The position numbers were made by a program, and so were the translations under genes. A stretch of 27,404 nucleotides of DNA from NCBI GenBank assembly GCA_947565915.1, contig CANOHY010000025.1, positions 1 through 27,404 on the forward strand, written 5' to 3'. Origin of the DNA: an uncultured Eggerthellaceae bacterium. GTDB lineage: Bacteria > Actinomycetota > Coriobacteriia > Coriobacteriales > Eggerthellaceae. Positions 1-7,808 of this stretch are shown here, in pieces (the stretch's first letter is position 1; the number at the start of each line of letters is the position of its first letter). Below the pieces are notes generated by a model, which was given only the letters and a program-made list of their open reading frames with translations, was not told the origin of the DNA and made no database searches.

Positions 1-1015
1 ATGCCACATTCTCGCCCGTCCAACCTTGCTTCACGCATTTGTTGTACTCGGTCTTATCGGTAGTGAAGTGATGATCGCCCGACCACTTGTTGTAGAGGCG
101 ATAGACCGGCGTGCCGGATGCCGGCGCGTACCACGCGATGTTCTCGCCCTTCCAGCCAAGGGAGCAGAGGAACGAGTACTCATCGTAGCTGAGCGTGAAC
201 AGATGCTCTGTGGAGTAGGGATTGTAGAGGCGATAGACTGCCACCTTTGCGTTCTTGTTGTAGTAGTCCATGAATTCCTTGTAATACTGGGATGCAGGTA
301 TTGCCCCTGCTGCGTAGCCGAAATCGTCAGCCGTGTAGGTTTGGCTCATGCAGGTTCCGAAGTTCGAGCCGGTCGTGTTGATGCCGAAACCGGTCACGAG
401 GTAACCTGGCTCGATCACATTGAGATAGTGCCCGATCTTCGAGAAGTTACGCTCACCCTTGTCGTAAAGCGCCTTCTCCTCGTAATACCAACCCTCATAC
501 GGGTCGGCGTAACCCCACGAGAGGTTCTCGCCCACTTCGAACTGCTGAGCATGGGCGATATTCTTGTCGGAATAATTGGCATCGGCGATGGCGGTCGCCA
601 TCATGCTATCGCTCACTTTGAGCTCGCCCAGTCCCAGCGCCTTGCGATACTTCTTATTGAAATCCATGATGAACTCGAGGGACCTCTTCACGTTGGTCAG
701 ATCGGTGGCATCTGTCGGCGACCCGATGCTCGTATAGCTGGAATACTTGCTGTTCTTGATGATGTTGACCGCCTCGTTCGAGCCGCGGGACGCGAACCAA
801 TCGACGACCGTCTTATTGCTTCCCACGACCTTGGCGGTCTGGGTGGAAAGCTCGACCTTTGCAGCGCCCTCCACATCTTGGGCAAATGCCTGCTGGCTTC
901 CCTCCATAGCCACCACGAGGCAACCTAAGGCCGCACAGAAGAACATGGCAATCGCCATCCACGCCACCTTTAGCCAATGGCTCGCTCTCCCGCTCTCACC
1001 TCTTATATCAGACAT
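1..1015 (-). CDS. Secreted CAP-domain protein with YRLYN-type C-terminal repeats, partial (3' end off the window)
   Basis: The frame is open from an ATG at 1015 to the window edge, giving 338 residues without a stop. An AAAGGGAG ribosome site lies just upstream. Residues 14-47 form a signal peptide (hydrophobic WMAIAMFFCAALGCLVV, likely cleavage after AFA). Residues 110-232 look like a CAP/SCP (YkwD-like) domain: H155, the GEN motif at 162-164, acidic E179/E180, then GHYLNV at 195-200 and GFGINT. Two roughly 40-residue repeats follow (YRLYNPYSTEHLFT from 261, YRLYNKWSGDHHFT from 305), resembling the DUF5648 lectin-like or wall-binding repeat. It starts 17 bases after the ugd stop, so the two are probably co-transcribed. 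It is extracellular; bacterial CAP proteins have no single known activity. The number of further repeats cannot be seen. Confidence 0.85.
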   Translation of the reverse strand, partial: MSDIRGESGRASHWLKVAWMAIAMFFCAALGCLVVAMEGSQQAFAQDVEGAAKVELSTQTAKVVGSNKTVVDWFASRGSNEAVNIIKNSKYSSYTSIGSPTDATDLTNVKRSLEFIMDFNKKYRKALGLGELKVSDSMMATAIADANYSDKNIAHAQQFEVGENLSWGYADPYEGWYYEEKALYDKGERNFSKIGHYLNVIEPGYLVTGFGINTTGSNFGTCMSQTYTADDFGYAAGAIPASQYYKEFMDYYNKNAKVAVYRLYNPYSTEHLFTLSYDEYSFLCSLGWKGENIAWYAPASGTPVYRLYNKWSGDHHFTTDKTEYNKCVKQGWTGENVA

Positions 1016-1032
1016 GTTCCACTCCCTTTCCG

Positions 1033-2268
1033 CTAGTCACGCTTGAAGAGGTCGCGCGTATACACCTTCGCCGTCACGTCGTTAAGCTCCTCCGACCACC
1101 GATTGGCCACGATCACATCGGCGCGACGCTTGAAGTCGGCCAAGTCGTGCGTAACTTCGCTGCCGAAGAAGTCGGCATCGTCGAGCGTAGGCTCGTAGAC
1201 CAGCACGGGCACGCCTTTGCCCTTTACGCGCTTCATGATTCCCTGCACGCTGCTGGCACGGAAATTGTCAGATCCGCTCTTCATGGTGAGTCGATACACA
1301 CCCACCACCGGGTTAGGCACGCCCTCGTAAACCAGGGACATCACGCGCGCGAGCACCTCATCGGCAATGTAGTCCTTGCGCGTGCGGTTGGCATCCACGA
1401 TAGCCTCGATGAGGTTCTGCGGCACGTGGTCGTAGTTGGCCAGCAGCTGCTTGGTGTCCTTCGGCAGGCAATAGCCGCCATAGCCAAACGACGGGTTGTT
1501 GTAGTGGCTGCCAATACGCGGATCCAGGCACACGCCCTCGATGATCTGGGACGCGTCCAAGCCGCGCACGCCCGCATAGGTATCGAGCTCGTTGAAGTAG
1601 GCCACGCGCAAGGCCAAGTAGGTGTTAGAGAACAACTTCACAGCCTCGGCCTCGGTGGCGCGCATGATCAGGCTGGGCACATCCTCGTCCAGGGCTCCCT
1701 GCTGTAGCAACTCAGCGAATTTGCGCGCAGCAGCTTGCAGCTCGACTTCGAAGGCCGACTCGCTCGGAACGCCCACGATGATGCGCGATGGATGCAGGTT
1801 GTCGTAGAGCGCGCGTCCTTCGCGCAGGAACTCGGGACTGAAGAGGAAGCGCCCTTGCGGGTAGCGCTCGCAAAGCCCCTTGGTATAGCCCACGGGAACG
1901 GTGGACTTGATCACCATGACAGCTTGCGGGTTCACCTCCAGCACCAGATCGATGACTTGTTCCACGTAAGTGGTGTCGAAGAAGTTGCGCTGCGGGTCGT
2001 AGTTGGTGGGCGTGGCAATCACCACCAACTCGGCGCTGCCATAAGCTGCAGCACCATCGGTGGTGGCAGAAAGCGAAAGCGGGCGCTCACCCGATGCATC
2101 AGCCGCTAAGTAGGATTCGATCTCGGCATCGACGATGGGCGATTTGCGCGCGTTGAGAAGCTCAACCTTCTGCGGAACCACGTCAACCGCAACGACATCG
2201 TTGTGCTGAGCGAGCAGCACCGCCAAAGAAAGCCCCACGTATCCCGTTCCAGCTACCGCAATTCTCAT
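1033..2268 (-). CDS. ugd: UDP-glucose 6-dehydrogenase family protein
   Basis: This 411-residue protein oxidises UDP-glucose (or a related nucleotide sugar) to the uronic acid with two NAD+, supplying precursors for capsule or surface glycans in the cytoplasm. The N-terminal Rossmann motif GTGYVGLS is at residues 7-14. SPEFLREG at 144-151, the conserved lysine region EAVKLFSNTYLA (K211), and the catalytic cysteine motif GYGGYCLPKD (C267) are all present. Length is normal for the short UDPGDH class. The ATG at 2268 follows a GAGGA ribosome site. The gene is followed 17 bases later by the CAP-domain gene and preceded by a 338-base non-coding gap. UDP-mannosamine or GDP-mannose substrates cannot be excluded, but the motif set fits Ugd best. 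Confidence 0.93.
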   Translation of the reverse strand: MRIAVAGTGYVGLSLAVLLAQHNDVVAVDVVPQKVELLNARKSPIVDAEIESYLAADASGERPLSLSATTDGAAAYGSAELVVIATPTNYDPQRNFFDTTYVEQVIDLVLEVNPQAVMVIKSTVPVGYTKGLCERYPQGRFLFSPEFLREGRALYDNLHPSRIIVGVPSESAFEVELQAAARKFAELLQQGALDEDVPSLIMRATEAEAVKLFSNTYLALRVAYFNELDTYAGVRGLDASQIIEGVCLDPRIGSHYNNPSFGYGGYCLPKDTKQLLANYDHVPQNLIEAIVDANRTRKDYIADEVLARVMSLVYEGVPNPVVGVYRLTMKSGSDNFRASSVQGIMKRVKGKGVPVLVYEPTLDDADFFGSEVTHDLADFKRRADVIVANRWSEELNDVTAKVYTRDLFKRD

Positions 2269-2319
2269 GTTCTTCCTCGCTATCTAACCAAATGGCGCCC
2301 ATTCGACGCTCACGATTCC

Positions 2320-2349
2320 ATTCTAGTAGACCTCGAGGGAGACTTCCAA
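2320..2349 (-). promoter_or_regulatory. Candidate sigma-70 promoter for ugd
   Basis: On the minus strand TTGGAA (2349-2344) and TAGAAT (2325-2320) are separated by 18 bases, about 50 bases before the ugd start. The match is moderate and rests on sequence alone. Confidence 0.35.
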
Positions 2350-2606
2350 CCATGCGCCCGATGAGGAGAACGCAACCGGCCGCTCGTGGGCCGCGGTAGC
2401 TCTAGGCAGGGCGAATTGGGAGACAGGGAGTCAAGACAGGGGGTGAAAGTGCAAATGCTCGCTTCTGGTCCGCGGAGGCTTCGAGCAGCGATTCTGCAGC
2501 CCAAAAGCGCAGGTGAAACGCAGTTTCGCCGTTGCGCTTTGGTGCGAAGCCAAGCGCGAGGAGCTTCCACGGCCCAGAAGCGGCAACAGACGAACCAGCG
2601 CAGCAT
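2350..2606. other. Non-coding gap between the teichoic-type operon and ugd
   Basis: Short open frames exist on both strands here, but none has a ribosome site or recognisable protein features. The stretch starts directly after the stop codon of the YidC-like/sulfatase gene. It holds one imperfect hairpin (2534-2557) and otherwise nothing I can identify. Confidence 0.5.
2534..2557 (-). terminator. Imperfect hairpin 50 bases after the YidC-like/sulfatase gene
   Basis: The arms 2534-2542 and 2550-2557 pair over 8 bases with one bulged base and a 7-base loop. No T-run follows on the minus strand, so it could be a processing or Rho-associated stem rather than an intrinsic terminator. Confidence 0.3.
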
Positions 2607-5387
2607 CTAGGCGTTCGGATCGTCCACCGATTCCCAGTTCGATGGGTCGCGCACATCATCGCGCACCGAAAGCCACTCGCCCGGCAGATAGGTGGTGCCA
2701 CCGTTCTCGGACACGTCCCAATCATTCGACACGAACACGTGCTGATCGTGCGCCGTCTTCTCGTCGTTGGTTATCGCATTGCCCGTGAAGGGGTTCACGG
2801 GGTTGGCGATAAGCCCCTCGGTTGCCAACGTGGGCACGTCGGCGTTAGTCATGAACTCGCTGTTCGTAGTGAACTCAGTCGCACCGAAGTCCTTCACCAT
2901 CAGCAGCGGATAGTAGAACTCGTGCAAGTCGGGGTTGTGCATGAGCGGCGTCCCGTGATCCGACACGATGATGATGCGCGTGTTGTCATACACGCCGTTC
3001 GCACGCAGGTAATCCAACCACTTCCCGATCTTCATGAATGCAGCCATATTCGACTGATAATGCCGATACTGGTTGCCGTTTTCCATATTCATGGAACCCT
3101 CGGGCAAGGTGAAACGGTCGTGATGCTCGGCCTCGTAAGCGGTATTGTCCACCTGCTCGGCCGGCTCGTACTGCGGCTCTTGCAGCAGCTGGGGCTCGTG
3201 AGTGGAGTCGTTCGACATCATGACGAAGTTGCCACGCGCGCCATCGTCCTCGACGATGCGCGTCATGGAATTCAGGCTGCGCAGCACGTTGAAGCTATCG
3301 AGAAATCCCTTGTGCTGCCCTTCCGCCCGCAAGCCGTCGTCGGAGATCACCTGAGCCCCATAGTCGGCACGCGACGCGTCGGTGCTGTAGTTGTTGTAAT
3401 GGCCGTTGTCGTAGAGAACGGTCTGCGCGAACAGGGGCAGCGCCTTCATCAGCCCGAAGTAGAAGAAGTTGCGCTTGTAATCCAAGATCTGCTGCTCGTA
3501 TACCGCTGGGTCGGTGAACCACCCGATGGTGATGTAGGACTTGATACCTTCATAGCCATCGAAGATGCTGATGTCGGGCACCCACTGGTAGCCGGCATAG
3601 GTTGGGTCGCACACGGTAACATCGAAGTCGTTCTCGGCGAACAGCACCGGCATCACCTTGAGTGCTTCGTCGTGCTTATCCACCAAAAGCTCGTCGGAGC
3701 GACGGTTCATCTCAGCTGATGTGTACTCGTAGCCGCCATAGAGTGCTGGGGCACCGAAGTTCGTGAACCCGCCGAACGAGGTGACGTTGTCGTAGTAAGT
3801 GAACCCGGCGAACTGCTGTTTCAGCTCGGGCTTCTCGTTCATGATGAAGGGCACGTATTCACCCAGGGCGCGGTCGAGCATGAGCACTACCACGTTCGGC
3901 TTGTCCTTGCTCAAGGTGAGCGAGGGTTGGCTATCTTGGTAGGCATGCACCTGCTGCTGCATCTCCGCAATTGAGCCTTGGATCTGCACCATGTTGTAGA
4001 CGGACATGCCTGCCAGGGCCACGAACGACACGCCGAGCACCACCGAAACCTGTCGCGAAAACTTCAGGAAGAACGCGATGAAGATGGCCGCGATCACCGC
4101 AAGCACCACAACGTTCACCAGCAACTCCGCAAGGTCGAACGAAAGACCGCCCTGGTATTGCAAGCTGGGCGTAAGAAGCCCCAGATTCGTACCGAACAGC
4201 AGGTAGTCCACCAAAGCGATGCCGCAAGCCACCCAAATCACCAACTGGAAGAGAGGCCGATAGCGCTGCGTGGTGAGCCAATAGAACACGCCCATCCAAA
4301 GCCCGAAGGTGCCGATTGCCAGGCAAAGCGAGCTGACCACGTACCAGATGGGGTCGACGAAATCGGCCAGGCTGCAGAATTCTTGGGGCGAGGCTGCTAT
4401 CACCGCCGAGGGAATCAGCAGGCCGAAAAGCGCCATGAGAAACAGCGCCGCGGCAACATAGGTCTTCTTCGTGGCAGGGATGCGCTCGAAGGCAGACGGC
4501 TGGGCCGCAGGTCGGGTGGTCGCTTCTCTTCCCTTGCTCCCGCGGCGGCGCATGCGGCGCACCACCAGCACAACCAGTGGCATGAGCAACGCAAGCCCCA
4601 GCACTATGACGAGCGCCTTCTTCGCCAGGGAGATGTCACCCAAAAGAAGATGGCCAGCAACCAGGATGGCAACACCTGCCACCGCGAGCACCGCCGCCAG
4701 CACCTGCTTGGGGTTCTTCAGCTTGTAGAAGAGCGTCTTCACAAGCGAGAACACATTGTTGAGCGTCCAATAGAACACGAGTCCCGCTGGCGAGTTATAC
4801 AAAAGCACCAAGAACAGGGCTGCCATCACGTAGAGCTGCACCTTGGTCTTGGCCGGCATGCCTTTGGTGAACAGCAGGCAGGTGGCTAGATTTATCGCCG
4901 TCATCACGAAGGGCAGCACGTTGATGGTTGCCCCGTCAATGGAAAGCAGCCCATCGGGGGCGCCCAGGTCGCGTATGAACCAGAACGAAACGCCATCGAG
5001 CAGCCCCAGATGCGAGAGGTACTGGTAAGCGGCAATGAAGAAGGGGATCTCCAAGAACAGCGACACCGAGCCCTTGAACACGTCAGTGGGCCGATACCCG
5101 TTCTCGCGATAGTAGGCCTGCAGCATCATCATCTTCTCGTCGCCGCTGAAGACCTTGCGTATGTGGGCAACCCCCGCGTGAAGCTTGGCCTCCATGTCGC
5201 GCTCGTGCTCTTGCATCTTGTCGGCGCGCATGTACAAGGGAAGCACCAAGAAGTTCATGGCCAGGCTCAGCACCACGATGGCAACGCCTGGGCTTCCAAC
5301 CAGGCGATAGGCCACCATGAAGAAGGTCTCGAAGACCAACTGGATGGGCATGATGAGCACGAAGTACAGGATATCGAGGATGCTCAT
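2607..5387 (-). CDS. YidC/Oxa1-like membrane domain fused to an LtaS-like sulfatase-superfamily domain
   Basis: This 926-residue membrane protein has three parts. Residues 1-225 resemble YidC/Oxa1: membrane segments near 5-50, the LFLEIPFFIAAYQYLS segment at 110-125, and AGLVFYWTLNN at 201-211. Residues 230-470 hold further membrane spans. Residues about 495-900 form an alkaline-phosphatase/sulfatase-type domain, with metal-ligand candidate D505 in VVVLMLDRA, nucleophile candidate T542 in SFGGFTNFGAPALYGG, and D810-H811 in IIIVSDHGTP. The layout of Thr nucleophile plus DH pair resembles lipoteichoic acid synthase and phosphoglycerol transferases more than true sulfatases. The gene overlaps the upstream glycerophosphotransferase by ATGA, implying translational coupling and a shared surface-polymer pathway. 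The YidC-like part may be an anchor or scaffold rather than an active insertase. The domain assignment is firm; the substrate is inferred. Confidence 0.85.
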   Translation of the reverse strand: MSILDILYFVLIMPIQLVFETFFMVAYRLVGSPGVAIVVLSLAMNFLVLPLYMRADKMQEHERDMEAKLHAGVAHIRKVFSGDEKMMMLQAYYRENGYRPTDVFKGSVSLFLEIPFFIAAYQYLSHLGLLDGVSFWFIRDLGAPDGLLSIDGATINVLPFVMTAINLATCLLFTKGMPAKTKVQLYVMAALFLVLLYNSPAGLVFYWTLNNVFSLVKTLFYKLKNPKQVLAAVLAVAGVAILVAGHLLLGDISLAKKALVIVLGLALLMPLVVLVVRRMRRRGSKGREATTRPAAQPSAFERIPATKKTYVAAALFLMALFGLLIPSAVIAASPQEFCSLADFVDPIWYVVSSLCLAIGTFGLWMGVFYWLTTQRYRPLFQLVIWVACGIALVDYLLFGTNLGLLTPSLQYQGGLSFDLAELLVNVVVLAVIAAIFIAFFLKFSRQVSVVLGVSFVALAGMSVYNMVQIQGSIAEMQQQVHAYQDSQPSLTLSKDKPNVVVLMLDRALGEYVPFIMNEKPELKQQFAGFTYYDNVTSFGGFTNFGAPALYGGYEYTSAEMNRRSDELLVDKHDEALKVMPVLFAENDFDVTVCDPTYAGYQWVPDISIFDGYEGIKSYITIGWFTDPAVYEQQILDYKRNFFYFGLMKALPLFAQTVLYDNGHYNNYSTDASRADYGAQVISDDGLRAEGQHKGFLDSFNVLRSLNSMTRIVEDDGARGNFVMMSNDSTHEPQLLQEPQYEPAEQVDNTAYEAEHHDRFTLPEGSMNMENGNQYRHYQSNMAAFMKIGKWLDYLRANGVYDNTRIIIVSDHGTPLMHNPDLHEFYYPLLMVKDFGATEFTTNSEFMTNADVPTLATEGLIANPVNPFTGNAITNDEKTAHDQHVFVSNDWDVSENGGTTYLPGEWLSVRDDVRDPSNWESVDDPNA

Positions 5388-6829
5388 TTGGCCACCCCCG
5401 AACCTTCGAGTGCGCGGGCATCCATGATGCTGTCATGAGCAGCCACCAGGTAATCCACCACCATCTTGGCGCCGTTGCCACGCTGGCACCACGCCTCTTC
5501 GCGCAGTGCTTGGCGAGCATTGGCAATCTGCAGGTCGCTCAAGCAAGCGTCGATCGCTGCTTTGATGCCGCCCTTTTGCATGGCTGCGTCCAATTCGAGA
5601 CCAACCGACGGAAGCGCCTGTTCGGTCCACGTTTCTCCCGGCACCCACCAGGCATCGTAGGGATCCTTGTCGATGGAAGCGCTGGCGTAGATCACCGGCT
5701 TGTCGTAGACCAGGGCAAATTCAAAGATGATGCCCGAGAAGTCGGAGATGAGGATGTCGGCGCGGCGCAGGACCTCGAAGTTATCCACGTCGCGATTCCA
5801 TTCCAGCTGGTCGGAATTGGGAAACCGCTCCATGAGCCCCTCGATCAGCTCGGTTTCCGACTTGAACGACTGCGGATGCGGGCGCACGATGACGTGGTAT
5901 CCCGTTGCAAGAAGGTCTTTGATCATGCGATCGCCATACTTGCCGAAGATGGCAGCATCGCCCCATGAGGGAGCAAGCAGCACGGTGACCTGCGCGGGTT
6001 CAGGATCGGGGGCGCATTCGCTTTCGGGCTCGAGGCGGCGTGCGGACCGGGATTCAGGTTCGAGGGCGCGTGCGGACTGGGATTCAGGTTCGGGGGCGCC
6101 TTCGTGCGAAGGCGCTATCTCGCCTGCGCCCTCGCGGGTGTCCTCACTTGTGAATACCCCCCCCCAGCACGCTTTTTCGGGTTGGAACGCCAACGACTTC
6201 TCCAAGCGCTCGGCCATGGCATCCATATAGGGAGCACCTACCACGGATATCTCCTTGGGCTGCAGGCCGCGCAACTCCTCTAGTTCGCGCACTCCACGAA
6301 CCTGCGCGGGCCCCGAAGCCAACACGGCGTCGTAGAAATCGATGCCGAACATGCGATAGAGCTGCGCTTCGCCTACGCTGTGGAATATGTGCACGTAATG
6401 GTCTATCTCCGGCGAGCGCTTCCACTGATACACGTCGAGGCCCGGAGTGGTCGAGAGCATCACATGCGCACGCATGGTGTTCAGCTTCGCGAAGGCCGCA
6501 TTGCCCGCGCCGATGAACCGCGCATGCACGCGTGGCAGCTCGCAAGAAAGCGCAGCATCGTCTTCCGAGGCCGTTAGGTAATCAACATCGATGCCGCGTG
6601 CATCCATCTCGCGGCATATGGGTTCGAAGATGTTCCAATAGCGCTTGTCATCACTGAAGATGGCGTATGCTGGGCACTCCTGGCCCTCATCTGCTTTCGC
6701 CTTGCCGCCGCTCAACAAGAACTTCAGCTTCACCCAAGCCGATCTGAATGCGAAATTTGCCGCCCCAACGATGCCAATCAGGATCGCAAAGAGCATGCTC
6801 CCTGTGCCAGGGTCGATGTAGAGTTCCAT
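5384..6829 (-). CDS. CDP-glycerol glycerophosphotransferase-like protein (TagB/TagF type)
   Basis: This 481-residue protein begins with a YIDPGTGSMLF motif and one membrane segment (residues 10-27), which would place the rest on the cytoplasmic face. Residues 55-210 are the acceptor-side half, with FHSVGEAQLYRMFGIDFYD near 149-167. Residues 281-420 carry the family signature: LLAPSWGD, VIVRPHPQS (H318), and DNFEVLRRADILISDFSGII (349-368). Family members transfer glycerol phosphate from CDP-glycerol to a lipid-linked acceptor. Between the halves lies an unusual linker (222-279) encoded by a G9 tract (plus-strand C9 at 6157-6165) followed by three 10-residue PES-SAR repeats. The gene starts 14 bases after the CPBP protease gene and overlaps the YidC-like/sulfatase gene. 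The ribosome site is weak, so coupling to upstream translation is likely. The exact donor and acceptor are unknown. Confidence 0.88.
   Translation of the reverse strand: MELYIDPGTGSMLFAILIGIVGAANFAFRSAWVKLKFLLSGGKAKADEGQECPAYAIFSDDKRYWNIFEPICREMDARGIDVDYLTASEDDAALSCELPRVHARFIGAGNAAFAKLNTMRAHVMLSTTPGLDVYQWKRSPEIDHYVHIFHSVGEAQLYRMFGIDFYDAVLASGPAQVRGVRELEELRGLQPKEISVVGAPYMDAMAERLEKSLAFQPEKACWGGVFTSEDTREGAGEIAPSHEGAPEPESQSARALEPESRSARRLEPESECAPDPEPAQVTVLLAPSWGDAAIFGKYGDRMIKDLLATGYHVIVRPHPQSFKSETELIEGLMERFPNSDQLEWNRDVDNFEVLRRADILISDFSGIIFEFALVYDKPVIYASASIDKDPYDAWWVPGETWTEQALPSVGLELDAAMQKGGIKAAIDACLSDLQIANARQALREEAWCQRGNGAKMVVDYLVAAHDSIMDARALEGSGVAK
6009..6098 (-). repeat. 30-base tandem repeats inside the glycerophosphotransferase gene
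   Basis: Units 6039-6068 and 6069-6098 differ at only two positions; 6009-6038 is a degenerate third copy. On the coding strand they encode three 10-residue units of the pattern EPES-SAR. The unit length is a multiple of three, so copy number changes would keep the frame. Confidence 0.8.
6157..6165. repeat. Nine-base C/G homopolymer inside the glycerophosphotransferase gene
   Basis: Nine consecutive C on the plus strand read as G9 in the gene (codons for W-G-G-V, residues 222-225). A one-base slip would shift the frame and truncate the C-terminal catalytic half. Confidence 0.85.
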
Positions 6830-6843
6830 GTTCTACGGCACCG

Positions 6844-7548
6844 TTATCCTCTGTCGCGTGTCCTCCACCAGGCGAAGGACCACGCGCATAAAGCGATTGC
6901 AATCGCCAGTTCCGCCCAAAGTTGGGTTTCATTGTACAACTTCGCGCTGCAGGCAGTGGCATTCATCAGCCCATGGGCCACCATGCTCGGAAACAGGCTG
7001 TCCGTGCCCAGGCGAGCGAAGCCGAATACGACCCCGATGCATGCCGACATGATTACCTGCACAAGCACGTAAGCTGGCGTGAGCTGACCGGCATTGAAAA
7101 GGTGCGCGCAAGCGAAGATGGCCGATGTGAGCGCCACATTGGCGAGCGGTTGCATCTTGCCTTGGGTGAAGATGCCCATGAGCAGGCCACGGAAGCAAAG
7201 CTCCTCGACGAGCGCCGCGCAAACGAGCGTTACTGCGGCTGCAAGCGACGCTGCCTGCATGCCTTTCCCGGCCAGGATTATGTTAGCAACGGGAAGAACG
7301 AGCACCGGCGCATAGGGAAGCGACTTCCTCAAGATGCGGCGCACATCGCCGCGGGCGCACGAGAGGCCGCTCAGGCGCGCAAGGCCCGCAAGCTTGACGC
7401 ACGCGAAAGCCGCTATGGCGAAGACGGGCATCAAGACGGCCACAGCAAGCTGCGCATGCCCGGGCGCGAGCAGGGCTTCGGGCACCATGAAGATCAAGCT
7501 GTAAGCGACCGCAATCACCACAAGCACTATGCAAGCTCTTGTTGTCAT
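6844..7548 (-). CDS. CPBP-family intramembrane protease (CAAX-protease-like)
   Basis: The protein is 234 residues when started at the ATG at 7548, with about seven hydrophobic segments. The family motifs are present: LVEELCFRGLL (E115, E116, R120), FACAHLFN (H149), and a C-terminal MVAHGLMN (H192). In bacteria this family includes membrane proteases and proteins of unclear activity, some tied to peptide processing or envelope functions. The frame stays open to an ATG at 7656 (270 residues), but that extension is polar, lacks a ribosome site and overlaps a gene remnant on the other strand, so I prefer 7548. The ribosome site there is also poor, leaving the start uncertain. It is the first gene of the minus-strand envelope operon, 14 bases before the glycerophosphotransferase. 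Confidence 0.82.
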   Translation of the reverse strand: MTTRACIVLVVIAVAYSLIFMVPEALLAPGHAQLAVAVLMPVFAIAAFACVKLAGLARLSGLSCARGDVRRILRKSLPYAPVLVLPVANIILAGKGMQAASLAAAVTLVCAALVEELCFRGLLMGIFTQGKMQPLANVALTSAIFACAHLFNAGQLTPAYVLVQVIMSACIGVVFGFARLGTDSLFPSMVAHGLMNATACSAKLYNETQLWAELAIAIALCAWSFAWWRTRDRG

Positions 7549-7576
7549 GGCTGCATTATCGCATTCATGCTCATAG

Positions 7577-7723
7577 AAGCGAGATGCCCGATCTGCGGCG
7601 CGCTTAGGGGCAACGCTCTTCACGGCCGACCGAAAGCTCGTCGAGCTCTGCACCAAGAACGGAGTGGATGTCGTTCACCACATGGACCTAGGCGACTCCA
7701 CTATCGAAGAGCTCGCTGACTAG
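7577..7723 (+). pseudogene. Possible 3' remnant of an unidentified gene
   Basis: An open stretch of 48 codons, bounded by an in-frame stop at 7574, has no start codon or ribosome site but reads like a real protein end: TLFTADRKLVELCTKNG, then DVVHHMDLGDSTIEELAD and a stop. The stop is followed three bases later by a perfect 9-base hairpin, as expected for the end of a genuine transcription unit. I do not recognise the family with confidence; TADRKL recalls the C-terminus of PIN-like proteins, but that is a guess. It overlaps the discarded N-terminal extension of the CPBP gene on the other strand. Confidence 0.35.
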
Positions 7724-7726
7724 CAC

Positions 7727-7752
7727 GTGGGCCACTTTCTCAGGTGGCCCAC
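7727..7752 (+). terminator. Hairpin after the gene remnant, upstream of the DUF364 gene
   Basis: Perfect 9-base arms GTGGGCCAC (7727-7735) and GTGGCCCAC (7744-7752) enclose an 8-base loop and are followed by an AT-rich tract (ATATATTATCC). It could terminate the remnant's transcript, or act as an operator near the promoter of the next gene. Confidence 0.45.
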
Positions 7753-7772
7753 ATATATTATCCTTATAAAGA

Positions 7773-7778
7773 TATAAT
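7773..7778 (+). promoter_or_regulatory. Candidate -10 box for the DUF364 gene
   Basis: A perfect TATAAT lies in a markedly AT-rich stretch 30 bases before the start codon. No convincing -35 box is seen at the usual spacing, where the right arm of the upstream hairpin ends. Confidence 0.5.
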
Positions 7779-7808
7779 TTTCGCAAATTTCTAAGGGGGA
7801 GAAAGACC

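Noticed and set aside
26..928. 300-codon plus-strand frame at the left edge
   Set aside because: It lies wholly opposite the CAP-domain gene, which has a signal peptide, ribosome site and family motifs.
2310..2606. 98-codon minus-strand frame in the gap before ugd
   Set aside because: No ribosome site, unnatural composition rich in Arg, Cys and Trp, and no motif.
3978..4889. 303-codon plus-strand frame
   Set aside because: Antisense to membrane spans of the YidC-like/sulfatase gene; rich in His and Gln with no motifs.
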